Below are positions 37,736-49,793 of a DNA stretch of 64,000 bases, piece after piece. Location of the stretch: NCBI GenBank assembly GCA_022578965.1, contig MU400528.1:1-64000 (forward strand), in the 5' to 3' direction. A program made the position numbers and the translations under genes. The notes beneath the pieces were generated by a model. It was not told the DNA's origin. It made no database searches and saw only the letters and a list, made by a program, of their open reading frames with translations. This DNA comes from Xylaria sp. FL1777 (Eukaryota; Ascomycota; Sordariomycetes; Xylariales; Xylariaceae). Each line of letters opens with the position of its first letter. Within the stretch, counting starts at the first letter, position 1.

Positions 37736-38075
37736 CTTAAAGTTCAAGTTCAAGATGTATACCTATTTTTATGATGGCTTGCTGGGGAAGTTGTTGGAGC
37801 TGATGCCGAGTTGTAGATGGGATGTATGAATTGAAAGTATTGGAGAATGACTTCCTCTTGGTAGGTAATCTGATTGTTCTCTGGTCACCCAGCTGCAACA
37901 CTTACCAATTCTGCCCGACTTCACCGCCCAAATACGTAACGCGTATCTAAGAGGTACTTCCCTACAGGTACATCTAAATAAGATCTAGCTAGATTCAGAC
38001 TCAAGAACTACAAGCTTTATTTATTACACAATCAACAAGGCTACAACAGAAGCCTCGTTCAGCACAACCCTCAAA
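37736..38075. promoter_or_regulatory. shared upstream region of IES6 and DAD4
   Basis: 340 bp between divergent start codons, so a bidirectional promoter is likely. I saw no specific factor site. Confidence 0.5.
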
Positions 38076-38562
38076 ATGGTTGGTTTGCCTTATTAAACCC
38101 AGGTGTACAAAACGACATGGCATGTCTAATGATGATCTCCAGGAGAGCCCACACGAGCACCAGCAGAACCTCCTCTTGTCGCGCATCATCACCAATGTTG
38201 TAAGTGGACCTCGCATCAAAGCCCCGCGGTACAGTCACCCAGATCTCCAAAGCTCACAACTTTTTTAGGAGAAACTCAACGAAGCCATCGTTGTGATGAA
38301 CAAGAGTTTGCAAGTAAGAGAAAAGAGATACGATTACGCTAAAATACAACACTTGTCCTAATTTACAAATAATAGGATATCAATGTCCAGAACATGAACA
38401 TCGAGCTGGTGGCGCAAATGTTTAAGAACTACCAATCCAACGTCTTGTTTCATCTTGAAGGTACTTTTATTATTATTGACTCTTATTCTTTTCTCAGCTG
38501 TGGCCTTTATTTTATTAACTGTATTGATTATAGCTACGGACAATCTAAAAGAACCGTCATGA
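38076..38562 (+). CDS. DAD4: DASH complex subunit Dad4
   Basis: Preferred model: exons 38076-38078, 38143-38199, 38269-38313, 38376-38460 and 38534-38562. They total 219 nt and 72 aa, the same length as yeast Dad4. The first exon is only the ATG. The sequence runs [54 protein letters not shown] and then [14 protein letters not shown], all family-diagnostic. Introns are GT-AG and in phase. Alternatively translation starts at the in-frame ATG 38122 without the first intron, adding MSNDDLQ (78 aa). Dad4 is part of the DASH/Dam1 ring that links kinetochores to microtubules in fungi. No exon exceeds 85 nt, so ORF scanning misses it. Confidence 0.9.
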
Positions 38563-39556
38563 AGGAGGCATAGTTATTGTAGAGGAGGTGCAATACGAGG
38601 TTCTCTATCCATGAATCTGGAGATCAGTTGTGCTGGAGGAACGTGGTAAAGTTCTTCTACGTAGAAACAACAACGGCCTTGCTATCGGATTCAGCAGCTA
38701 GGGACATGCCAGAGCATAACTTCGGCTCGTGGAAAAAGGATGTTACCAAGCAGCAAATTTCTCTAGTTACATGGTATCATGAATGAATAATAATAAATGT
38801 TGCTAATGAACCTTGGGTGCAGCAGATAGGTATCATGAACTGGCTGTGGTCTACCTACCTAAGGTAGGTTAATAGCTCGATACATGACTGCCTCCTAGTA
38901 ACAGATGTACCTTACCAGAATGTGACCTGCCTAAGATAGGTACCGGTACTGTACACTGCTGGGGTGCGCGTTCTACCCACATGCCGCACTAGCACGCTTG
39001 CACTAGTCTAAGGTAGGTACAAATCAATGCCTGCCCGTCCGGGGTGCCACCATCAGAACCTACAACTCCACTTTCACTGGAAAAGCCATGATTGGATCGC
39101 GCTACAAAATGATGCTCCCGCTGCTCTACTTGCAGCACAGGCCGAGCGCGCTTGTCGGGTCAGCCTTGTGTTCGCCAGATGCGATGGGGCGAATGAAGGG
39201 CCAGCAAGTGCGATAACCACCAACACAATTCGATAGAGCATCAAAGCTTCGGCCAGCTGTTCAACTCGGCCATTGAACAGAACAAGCCCCAGCCTTGGCC
39301 ACCGAGGTCATCGTCCAAACACCATCCCAACCACGGGCAGTACACACAGGCCGTAAAGTACACAGGGATAGCAGGGGATAGCTGTGGTCGGGTGCACATT
39401 ATCACGTTATTTGGTCCAGCACACCATGTTTTAATCGCCAACCTTCTTCTTCTTCCCCGTCAACACTTTTGACTCCACTCCACGGACACCGACATCGACG
39501 TAGACATCGCCATAGACATCGCCATAGACACCGGTATAGACGACGACATCATCACC
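38563..39556. other. intergenic upstream of ARP5
   Basis: About 1 kb with the ARP5 promoter and leader. It holds a tandem repeat of about 15 bp (atcgccatagac units, 39490-39535) close to the start codon. TAGGTA palindromes cluster at 38855-38870. Confidence 0.5.
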
Positions 39557-42029
39557 ATGGCGCCGTCTGCCATCGATACTCCCATGCCTCCCTTGCCCGT
39601 GCGAGAGGAGAAGATATACCCTCCCGCACGCATCTTCAATGTCAAGGAGACCAAGTTCGAGAAGCATGTCGCCGCGCAGCCCGATGGAAGGGAGAAAGCC
39701 CTTGCGCAGCCCGAGGGATCGGCCGCCATCGTAATTGATAATGGTTTGATACCCCTTCCAACATTTCTTTTGAACACGTCTGATGTGAACTCATGCGCCA
39801 GGCTCCTCCGCCGTCCGAGCTGGCTGGTCCTTCGACTCGGCGCCCAGACTCAGCATACCACCCATCATGGCCAAATATAGAGATCGGAAACTGGGCAAGA
39901 CCTATTCTTTCGCGGGCTATGATTGCTACGCCGATACTAATGCGAAAGGACACATCCGAAACGCTTTCGAGCTGGGAACTGGCATCGTGAGCAATTGGGA
40001 CGTGGAGGAGCACGTCTTGGATTGGACTTTTCTCAAACTCGGCATGAACAATGCCGAGGGTTCTATCGAGTTCCCTATTGTCATGACCGAAGCTGTCGCA
40101 AATCTACCATATTCACGAAAGTGTACGTATCGAGCAATCATCTGTCTTCGTATTATTGCCCTGAACCACCCCTAACTGTCCTGAACAGCGATGAACGAGA
40201 TCATATTCGAGTGCTACGGCGCCCCGTCACTCGCCACCGGAATCGATTCTCTATTCTCATACCGATACAACAAGGGACAGACTGGGTTAGTCGTGTCGTC
40301 TTCTTACAGCTCTACGCATGTTATACCCGTCTACAACTCCAAGGCCATGCTAGCTCAGGCTATTCGACTCAACTGGGGTGGTTGGCATGCCGCAGAGTAC
40401 CTTCTAAAGCTAATCCGACTGAAATATCCAACCTTCCCCGGGAAGCTTAATGCCTCACAAACTGAGAATATGGTCCGTGATCACTGTTATATATCGAAAT
40501 CGTACGATGATGAGTTACCGTCATATTTAGATTGGACGGGACTAGAGGATCGGGATATCGTGGTACAATACCCCTTTACGGAAGAGGTCGTCGTTCAGAA
40601 GAGCGAGGAGGAGTTAGCGCGGATAGCAGAGCGTAAAAAGGAGAGCGGACGGCGGCTACAAGAACAGGCTGCTAAGATGCGTCTGGAGAAGCTTATGCGG
40701 AAAGAGCAAGAGCTAGAATACTACAAGAAGCTCGCAGAAAAGCTTTCGGATGCGAACAAGAAGGAGACAAAGCGCCTGCTTGACGCAGAGGACATGAAAG
40801 ACGAAGCCCACCTCGAGCGTACTATTAAGGAACTTGAAAAGTCGATCAAACGCGCTCGGACTAAAGATGTTGGTGGGGATCCTGAGGAAGAACAGGAAGT
40901 TCCGGATTTCAGTCTCCTCGAAGTCCCTGACGATCAGCTCGACGAGGCGGGTCTGAAGACGAAGAGACATCAACGGCTCTTGAAGTCAAATCATGAAGCA
41001 CGGGCACGTGCGAAGGCCGAGAAAGAGGCAGAGAAGGCACGGGTAGCTGAAGAAGAGCGACTAGACCGAGAGCGTCGTGAGAACAATTTGGAAGCCTGGC
41101 TGGAAGAAAAGCGTATAGCCCGCGAAAACACTTTACAAAAAATGAAGGAGCGAGAGCGGCTCAAGGCTGACCTTGGGAATCGCAAGTCGCTAGCTTCCCA
41201 AATGCGTATGAAATCGATCGCAAACCTTGCTTCAGATAATCCAAGGGGTAAACGCCGGCGCGGGGGTGACGACGATAACTTCGGCGCCAACGATGACGAC
41301 TGGGGTGTATACCGACAAATAGCAGTCGGCGAAGGGAGCGATGACGAGGAGGGAGAGGAAGATCTCGGCACCACCCTCAACACCCTCGAGGAAGACTTAC
41401 TTCGATACGATCCGAACTTTACGCATGAACATACCTGGGCAGCGCAAAACGACTGGAATAAAAGCTTACTACATGCCTTCATGCGTGGACCAAGGCCTTT
41501 TAACGCTAGCTCGCAAGCCGAAATAAATCAGATACACCTAAATGTTGAGCGCATAAGGGTACCGGAGGTCGTCTTCCAACCATCTATAGCAGGTGTTGAC
41601 CAGGCTGGTCTTATTGAGATCACTGGAGACATTCTGACTCAACGGCTGGTTGGACTAGCTGGAATCAATCGTGACGACTTCCTCCGTGATATTTTCTTAA
41701 CTGGTGGCAATACACTTTTTGACAACTTTGACTACCGGCTGCGGCAAGGTCTTACACCTCTGCTACCTGCCGACTCACCTTTGCAAATCCGGAAAGCTAG
41801 CGACGCATTGCTTGACGCGTGGCGAGGTGCTGCAAAATGGGTTGGGACACCCGCCTGGAAAGCAGCTACGGTCACCAAGGCCGAGTATCAGGAGAAGGGG
41901 CAGGATTATCTCAAGGCAAGTAATGACCCTCCGTTTATCTCCGGCGCTACGATGCGTCAGCATATCTTTCACTCTTCCCTTCTCTGCCCTAGCCGTCGGG
42001 ACTCGGCCAACTTGGCGCGTTGTGCTTAG
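39557..42029 (+). CDS. ARP5: actin-related protein 5 (INO80 complex)
   Basis: Exons 39557-39743, 39802-40122 and 40189-42029 give 782 aa, near the family length. The actin fold starts with IVIDNGSSAVRAGW across the first intron, then PPIMAKYRDRK, GIVSNWDVEEHVLDWTF and GAPSLATGIDSLFSY. A long charged coiled-coil insertion (about 300-520, rich in Glu, Lys and Arg) is the Arp5-specific insert that contacts Ies6 and the nucleosome. GLIEITGDIL and DIFLTGGNTLFDNFD resume the actin fold. Near the 3' end a GCAAGT at 41916 could be a GC-AG donor, so the last 30-40 residues (PPFISGATM to the stop) are less certain. Arp5 acts in the nucleus with Ies6, encoded 1.8 kb away. Confidence 0.93.
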
Positions 42030-43511
42030 TAAATTCCCTACTCTTGGGCCTGTCTATTATTCACCCAATATAGACCAACCCGCAAACGGGCATGGAGGTT
42101 GATAGGCTACATCATGACACACCCCTGATCCTACCCAGTTCACTCCCCGCGTTGGGAGAAGAAAAAAAGAATGGTCCACCGAATATGCGTGATCCATCCC
42201 ATTACTCATGCCGTTACACTACGCTACACAAAACTATTTAGCCCATCGCCGCATACTTCCCGATCCTCGCATTTTTGTATCATTTTGGCGAGATATAGAT
42301 ACTGACCGCATATTCAGGAACATGACATGGGTAACTCGTACCCGTAAGAACCGAGCTCTATGTCTTCATCGGCAAAAATTGTCCCTGGGAAAATAAAAGC
42401 TTTCAAAATACCATTTCAAAGTACAAAAGGTAGGCAGGTAGATAGGTACAAGGGCGCAGGATTGTACGAATGGGCGTTTTCGTTTATCTTTTAGGAGTGA
42501 GGATTGGTTTGTGTACACTATCTCTATCTTACTAGACAAAACTGCTTCAAAGAAAAAAAGGAAGCTCACTGGGCTCGTATTAATTAGTAAGGCGGTTTTG
42601 ATAAAACAATAACAAAAATAAAAAAAGCGCCCCTAGAGAGACAAGGGAAGGAAGGAAGGAAACTCGCATATGAGACATATATGTAATGTAGGCAGTGTGT
42701 ATAATTATCTTGTTCGTTCATCTTTTCCCGAGTACGCGGATTCGCTTTTTTTCCCCCTGGTATACATACATATACATACATACATACATGGCCACATCAC
42801 ACACCAAAACCGCCGTAAAACGTAGCGTGGCTGAGCGAGCTAGTCTTATCTCGTCACGGGCGTAAAGTGCTACTAGTTATAGCAAAGCTCCGCTGCTCTC
42901 GTCCCACCGTTTACGCTGACATAAGATGTGTTAATCATGACATTACTTAAGTCATCTCTATAGCGTTAATCCAACCCCCCACATGCCTTTGTTGTAACTA
43001 TACACTACTTAGACACACCTGGCTATGCATGGTTAAAGCCAAGAGCTGTTGCTGATGATTCAAAGCATGAGAAACAGAGACTTGGCGTTTGCTGTGCATA
43101 ACCCTCCATTATGTAAGTGATCACCAATATCTACCGCAATAATGATATGTAGCAGGACAGACCGGAACGCCCGACCATAAGAATGATACCTGCATCGTCC
43201 GACCGTGATGCGAATCCGTAACGCCATTGCGAGGGGTTCGAACCCGCATAGGACCGAGCTGGATGCTTTCTCATCACTTCCCTCCAATCTGTCTATAGTC
43301 GACAGGAATGTTCTTTTCCCCGGCTGTTCGTAGTGTCCTGTATTTCCTCATGGCTCCATGCCCTATTAAAACTTCTCTCCGTGCTCTGGATTTCCATATG
43401 GGCGACCCGTGTCCACCTTCACCCAGCTTAATTGGGTCCTGTATTCTACCCATACTTCCCGTGTCGCTGACCTAAACATCATTTCGATCTCGATCCAACT
43501 TCAGCACCCTG
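42030..43511. other. intergenic between convergent ARP5 and kapC
   Basis: About 1.5 kb, AT-richer than the genes, with ATAC/CATA repeats near 42762-42789 and GAAG units near 42645-42660. No gene is recognised. Confidence 0.5.
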
Positions 43512-45239
43512 CTAAGCCCGTAATGACGAAGGTGGCGGTAACCCATCGGCCTGAAGCTGTCTTCGAATCTCATCGTTAGGATGCGAAGATGCGGCGTTTT
43601 CACTCTTGAATGTCGGTTTGGCGTAGTTTCCCTCAGTCATCGGTTCTCTGGCTCTTAAACCCGCTACAGCCGCGGCAACATCTGCCAAAGTCCCAGCAGA
43701 TGTTGTATTTGTAGCTGGCTCTACGGGAGCACTGCTGTGCGGCTGTCGTGCAGCACTTGACGTGCCTGGTGGTGCGATATTCACATTTGGGGGAGGCTGC
43801 GGGGGCTCCACTTGTAGGTCCAAAAGGCGAGATTGCAATTGAATTACATACTCTCGAAGAGCATAGTTATCGTTTTGGATAGCCTTGTATGATTGCTCCA
43901 TCTCCGTAAACTCCTTTACTTGCTGCTCAAGCTTCTTGATATAATGCTCTTTTCTTTGTCGAAAGGCGCGCTACTGCAATGTTAGCTTACGTAATGTCGA
44001 ACGGTAGACATCCACCTATAAGCTAGGTAGCCTCCAGAGCATCTCTCGCCAATTCTCATTTTATAAGGGACAGCATGATGCGTCTTAACCAAGGACTAGG
44101 GTAACAAACTTGTGTGCAGTGGTGTGCCAACTGCTAAGCTGCTAGTCTGCTCTATAGCATAGGCCAGCAAGCGAAGAGCCAGGAAATATCTGGATGAGTG
44201 AAAATAAAATCGGATACTCACTTGTGCAGCTCTGTTTTGAGCAGCTCGTTTTGATTGTGATAACTCTCGCTTGGCCTTTCGTCCATCGGTAATTGAGTCA
44301 TCAGGCTCATGCCCTATTATGCCTTGCGCAGTCATGGCAGATGCAGTTGGTGAGTTAGACACAGGACCGAGCTCTTCGGACGTTGATGAAGCACCTCTCT
44401 GCATCATATCCGATGCCAGACCGGATGATGCAGCTCTGAGATGTGGGTGGAAATGAGACTGCGTATCTATCCCACGATCGGCATAGCCACGCGGTTGTGA
44501 CGGTGGGAGCACGGGCTGCGGTATGGGAGCCCGGACAGCGCTAGCAGCTATTGAGGCTGGATTTGCTTGTGATGTCGGTTGACTATAATGGTTCGGGCCT
44601 AACGCGGTCTTCGCAGGCAAACCCAGGTTTTCTAGATAGCAGCAATCACGTCAGTCCTGGTTAAGAAGCTAGTGCGTATTTTCGGACCAGATATATCGAT
44701 AATGTGTGAGAGAGCAGCGACACAGCGACGTCTTGGAGCTCAAACGAGATACTGAAGGCCGGCAGTGATTACGAGAGGAATATAGGTGCAAGACGGGACC
44801 AAATTTCCAACACCAGTAACAGGCGAGCGAGCTGGATGAGCAGAGGATAGGATTTTAATAGGAGGCGTTCTCCAATAGCGTCAAGACTTAACGCCGACAA
44901 GCTTCCAGAGCTCCCACCCAGGAGGTATGCGTGATTACATATTAATGTAATGTGGTACCAACTAGTGCAAGCCAACCGGGGGAGGGATTAAACGGTATTA
45001 GCAGGGGAGGGGGTGCAGCTTGCACAACGCGCGCGGCGTGTGGAGGCGAGGCGTGAGGATAGGGCGGAGGGGGCGCGTGCATAGCAGGGAGTGGGCGTGA
45101 GGTGGCTGTTGTGCATTGTGCATGTGGGTTTGGCGATGGGATCGGGGAATAACTATACGTAATGGTACAAGGAGATGGGGGAGATCGGATAAGCTAGGAG
45201 GCAGACCAACATACCGCTGGCGTTAGTGTTGTTCTGCAT
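43512..45239 (-). CDS. kapC: AP-1-like bZIP transcription factor, KapC type
   Basis: Three exons: 45239-45215, 44631-44222 and 43970-43512; 297 aa. Exon 1 is MQNNTNAS plus one base and joins ENLGLPAKTALG. The basic region spans exons 2 and 3: SKRAAQNRAAQ joins RAFRQRKEHYIKKLE, the Pap1/AP-1 NxxAQxxFR type, at about 128-158. A leucine zipper follows (about 158-190, MEQSYKAIQNDNYALREYV). LQSRLLDLQVEPPQPPPNVN and the ending LQADGLPP are typical of KapC proteins of Aspergillus relatives. The N-terminus is Pro/Ser-rich. It is a predicted nuclear DNA-binding regulator; targets cannot be read from sequence. Introns of 583 and 251 nt are long for this genome. Confidence 0.88.
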
Positions 45240-45494
45240 TCTGAGGTTTCTGACTCAGCATCGAGGCGCGACAGGGCCGCGGAGAGAGGGCTCAGGGCGC
45301 GGCGACGCGAGCGGGAAGTATAAACTGCGAATTATGCGGATACAGGCTACAGAGTAAGATGCAGTGCCGTTTGTCTAGACACATCCCGTCAGCTCCGGCA
45401 ATATGTGGTCGAGTGGGAGCGGACGTGGGCAGTCCGCTGGCCGCTCCGGATGGGGAGGTGGGAAGGTTGGAGGTGGGAGATACGTAGTCAGTCG

Positions 45495-45555
45495 AGATGG
45501 AGATGGGGATGGGGATGGGGATGTGGATGTGGACTGAGATGGAGATGGAGACGGA
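45495..45555. repeat. GATGGG-type microsatellite
   Basis: Units of gatggg, gatgtg and gatgga are repeated imperfectly upstream of kapC. Confidence 0.8.
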
Positions 45556-47104
45556 TAGGGAGATGAGTGATGGGAGACGGGATGATGACAAACAACCAGG
45601 CGGCTCAGACCTAGATTGCCCAATCTTGCATGGCAGGGCCTTACTACGGCGTATATGTCGATGTACAGCGTACAGCGGGTTGGAGCTATGTCAACGCATA
45701 TCATCGATGTAAGACGTACACTATAACCATTCGGTATAATACCGCCGTATATGTCGGTGGTGTGGTGCAGTAGTGGGCAATATAAAGTGGTAGAGGATGA
45801 AGCATGGAGAGGAGTATAAGTGGTAGGGAATGAATACATACCTACCTGTCCGCACACGCAGTGTCGCGATCAAGGTTTAGAAGGTGATGGCGAGAGAGAA
45901 CGACCCCGGGTACATCGAAGACACTCAAATGCTATACTTAAGTAAAGTGCTGCGGCAGCGCGATGCAGTCTGGAAGATTCAAATGTAGGAGGTATGTATG
46001 CGTATGTGTGTTATGTGTGTGTGTGACAGCAGCCGAGGACACTGCCGGGGTCTTCTGGGGAAAGAGACAACGGCGGTTTTGATGTTGATGGTGGTATTGT
46101 GTCGTAATAGACTCCAGACCCTGAATATCTGGCAGATCTTGGTGGGCGCGCTCCAGTATGGCACTATGGCACTATCTAAGTCTCCTTCCTGTAACTCGGA
46201 ACCTGTGAGGATCGACCAGAGGCTACCATGTCATGTAGGCGGTGTCAACGTTGTGTTATGTGTAAGTAGTGTAAGTAAGTATGTAAGTATACGCATACGT
46301 AGTATATGTAGGTAGTATATGTAGTATATGTATCCAGGAAGTTTAGGTACTGCTGGGAGGTGCAGTTCGGCAAAACGAGAAAAAGTACTACCGCGGGCGG
46401 TACAGCGCGTACTCGGTATAGGGCCAGGGAAGCAGGTATAGCTTGGGTGAGTAAGCCCGCTTCGCTGCCCTAGCTGGCCGGGTATGCTGTGCAGTACTTA
46501 CTCAGTGGTAGACGCTACGGTAGGTCGGCGGGTCCAAGGTACCTGGGCAGTAGGGCGGTGGCGACGGGGGGGAGGGGGCCTTACTGAGTAGGTACTAGGT
46601 AAGTGTTATAATTGTCAAGGTGCTGAAGCCAGGTACGAAGAAGGGCTGGTGACACCGAGAGCGTGCTGGGCAGTACTTGGTCAAATTTGCCGATGGCTGA
46701 CGGCGGAATCCAACCTCGACTGTCTAGAGCTGCGCGTCACTCGGTGGGCGCCAGTCCAGGGCAGAGATGATATGATAAGCAGCGAGGGTGAGTTGCACAG
46801 TCGATGGCAGACAAGGCGCGACAAAGGCTGCTCATATGACTTGCGACAGAAGCAAGAGCTTGTAAGGGAAAAGGGCCCAAAGAAGAAAGGGAACAGCCTG
46901 AGGCGTCGATCCCCCACTACTACGTACGCATACGGCGAGGAATGGGAATAGGAGAGAGGGTTTGTGCGCAAGCACAAGACTATCTACAAGACTACCTACT
47001 GACTACACAGATGTGTACACGTCCAAACCAACGGGAGGCTGTGGAGGTGCTATATCTAGTGTATCCAGTGTATCCAGTACGTATATGTATAGTACACTAC
47101 GTAC

Positions 47105-47128
47105 GTAGTAGTAGTAGTAGTAGTAGTA
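47105..47128. repeat. (GTA)n microsatellite
   Basis: About eight uninterrupted GTA/TAG units. Confidence 0.85.
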
Positions 47129-49725
47129 TACTTAGTGGTGGTTAGGTAGTCGACGAGCAACTTGAAGCGTGGTGGTTTGGCTATACAGCTACGGATGCAG
47201 CAGGGGGGGGAAGTTGTTAGCGCTGCGGGCTGCGTGTAGGTGTTCTGTCGCGTGGGTGCCCGATTTGTCCGATAGATGGCGGGACAGATGATAGGTACCT
47301 CTGACGACAAGTCCCGTGGCGCCAACAATAAAACCGGGGATTGTGTTTGTCAGCGTGTGGGTCCAGAAAGGGAAAAAAAGAAAGAATGAAAAGGTATTGA
47401 GGTTACACTAGTTGGCACTGGCTGGCACGGACGGTGTAATCATAATCATAATCACAATCATAATAATCAATAACATCAATATCTCACAATCAATAATGAT
47501 AATAATAATACCTTAGGTAATACTGTAGCCGACAAGAAGTGTACGTACTACGTAAGTACATGTCTATATCTAATACCGTTGTGAACCTTGAACCTCTTAC
47601 ACATATACCTGCACTACTGCGTATACGTAGGGGCACTGCTATTGTACCTCCTGTATACTACAAATGCGATATCTGTGCACACATAAACCAGGTGGCTCCT
47701 GGGAATAAACATATAGACTCTCAACTGTATTATTCATTATGTTGGTGCCTTGATTCGGCCCTTAACAATTGGGTTAATGAAGACCAAGAATCTTAGGTAA
47801 TGAATGTTACGAATATGATGCGATTTTTCCTGCCAATAGCCTACTTACGTAGTATGTAGGCATGAACCTGTTTACCTAAGCCTTACGTGTATACTGCCTA
47901 GCTTGGGTACTGAGTAAGTACTGAATAGAGGATCTACTTACTAACCAACTTAGCCTGTTTAGTGGTTGCACTCTGGAAAAGGCCAGGTTAGGCAATTACC
48001 GAGTTGGAAATATAATGTTATGCTCTATTTTATTCGAGAAAATACAGTGTGCGCTCCGAACAATACGGTATTCATAGAATAATATATCCCCATCAGGTAG
48101 CATAGTTCCACATGAAGTCCCGGTATCTTGCAGGCTAAATTGAACCCCCTTGTGTAAGTGAAAGAAAGCTGACAAAGAAAGTACCTGGCGAAACCCCGAG
48201 ACAAATATGTGGTGCCAATAGAATTCATAAAATGATATGTACCGAGGCGTCTACCTGAATAAAAATGACAACACCTTGTCGCAGACCAGCAAAAGCGTCA
48301 GAGAGCACTGTAGTCATCTTATTCATCTAAAACCAACGTCCGCAAATCATCGGCTATCCTATAAATAACGTTGGCGTGCCTAAAGTAGTCAACAATGGTG
48401 GTGTATGCGAATAATTACCCAGGCACGGTACATAGGCAGATAGGTACCTCGCGATTGTTGTCAAAAGTCCCTCCATACCCTGCGCGTACCGAGTACACTG
48501 CTCCTATGCGCCATGCAATGCAACTACATGTGACGGTAGTGTAATATACCAGGTAGCGGTACGTACCTACGGTTGTGGCTTGATCTGACCCAGACTTGTG
48601 TCCCCTTGCCCTTTTCTTACTTAGATCCATCGGTGGCCGTGAGAGACAACATTGTCCGTCTTGGAGCTTGCCCCTATGGCCTTTCGAAACCGACGCGGGT
48701 ATTTTTTTTTTCGACGAAAGGAGGCATTACGGTTGTCTCCATTGGGGCTCTCCCCCTTGCATCCCCGCCTCACCGTTTGGCTTAGTAAGTAATTGGTATT
48801 GAGAAGCAGGACCGGGACTTGTGACAAGTAGCTAGCTTGTCGCAAGTCGAAAAAAAAAAAAAAAGAAATAGTGCTTCAGCTGAGGACACCATTTCTATTG
48901 GCTAGATAGGAACTTTAGAGGCCATGTTACAATATGCTATGATATGATACACCAGACACATGAAAGCCTTAACCCTGTTAAGAAGAAAAGGAGAAAGGCG
49001 GTAGGTAGTAGATAGGTAGGTCCTACGTATTTGATACCCAGAGCCTATGTAGCATATGATAGAGAAAGCTGTAAAAGCTGTCATGACGCTTTCTCATTCC
49101 TTATTCATCCTTTGGAGCCTCACGAGACAGATCATGGTACTAACACGCTTGCCTCGGGAAGGATTGCAGATGTTGGAGAGTTGGATTCGGCTTACATGTA
49201 GATAGATAGAACGGGGGCTGTACACATTACTAAGCTATAAAGTGGGCGGCATTCCGTCATTCCACAAATGGGCAGATGGAAACTCCGTCTTTTCGTTTAT
49301 GGTTGCTTTACAGTTTCATCGTCATTTTCTTAAATTTTCATAGGCTACTACTTAATTATCGAAGCTGAAGCTCCATCTGACTTCTCGTCGGCCAGGTAAG
49401 GAAACCCGAGTTCGCATAACAATCCGAAGGAGAAACTCCAAGTTGTTGGGTCTAACCAACGCAAGTCGCCAATAGTAATCTCGCGTCGAACCAACGAAAC
49501 ATTTTCGTTCCTGTTAGCGGCGTAGTTAGAACAGAGAAACCGGCGCAGCTTATGGAATCGAAACTAGCCGTGCAGCTAACAGTCGACGCAGGACCCTTGC
49601 ATCTCTTAGAAATTTCCGTCCCCCCCTTCAACGGCCACCGGCAGGAGGACATTCAGTGTCTTCAACACCCTTCTATGACTCTTCCCTGCTCAACGTGACA
49701 TGCAAGACCTACGCAGCAAGTACTT

Positions 49726-49793
49726 GATACTGTTGGCCAAGTCGCATCCAGAACGACGGGATACTGTTGGCCAAGTCGCATCCAGAACGACGG
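49726..49793. repeat. 34-bp perfect tandem duplication
   Basis: Two adjacent identical 34-bp units (49726-49759 and 49760-49793), each starting gatactgttggcc and ending agaacgacgg. There is no spacer, so this is not CRISPR-like. Confidence 0.95.

Noticed and set aside
43230..43260. GGTTCGAACCC resembling a tRNA T-loop
   Set aside because: Flanks do not form T or acceptor stems on either strand and no D or anticodon arm fits.
45375..45857. 160-codon minus-strand ORF with Ser-Pro repeats
   Set aside because: Translation of a GATGGG microsatellite.
49726..49793. CRISPR-like repeat
   Set aside because: Two directly adjoining units without spacers, in a eukaryotic genome.
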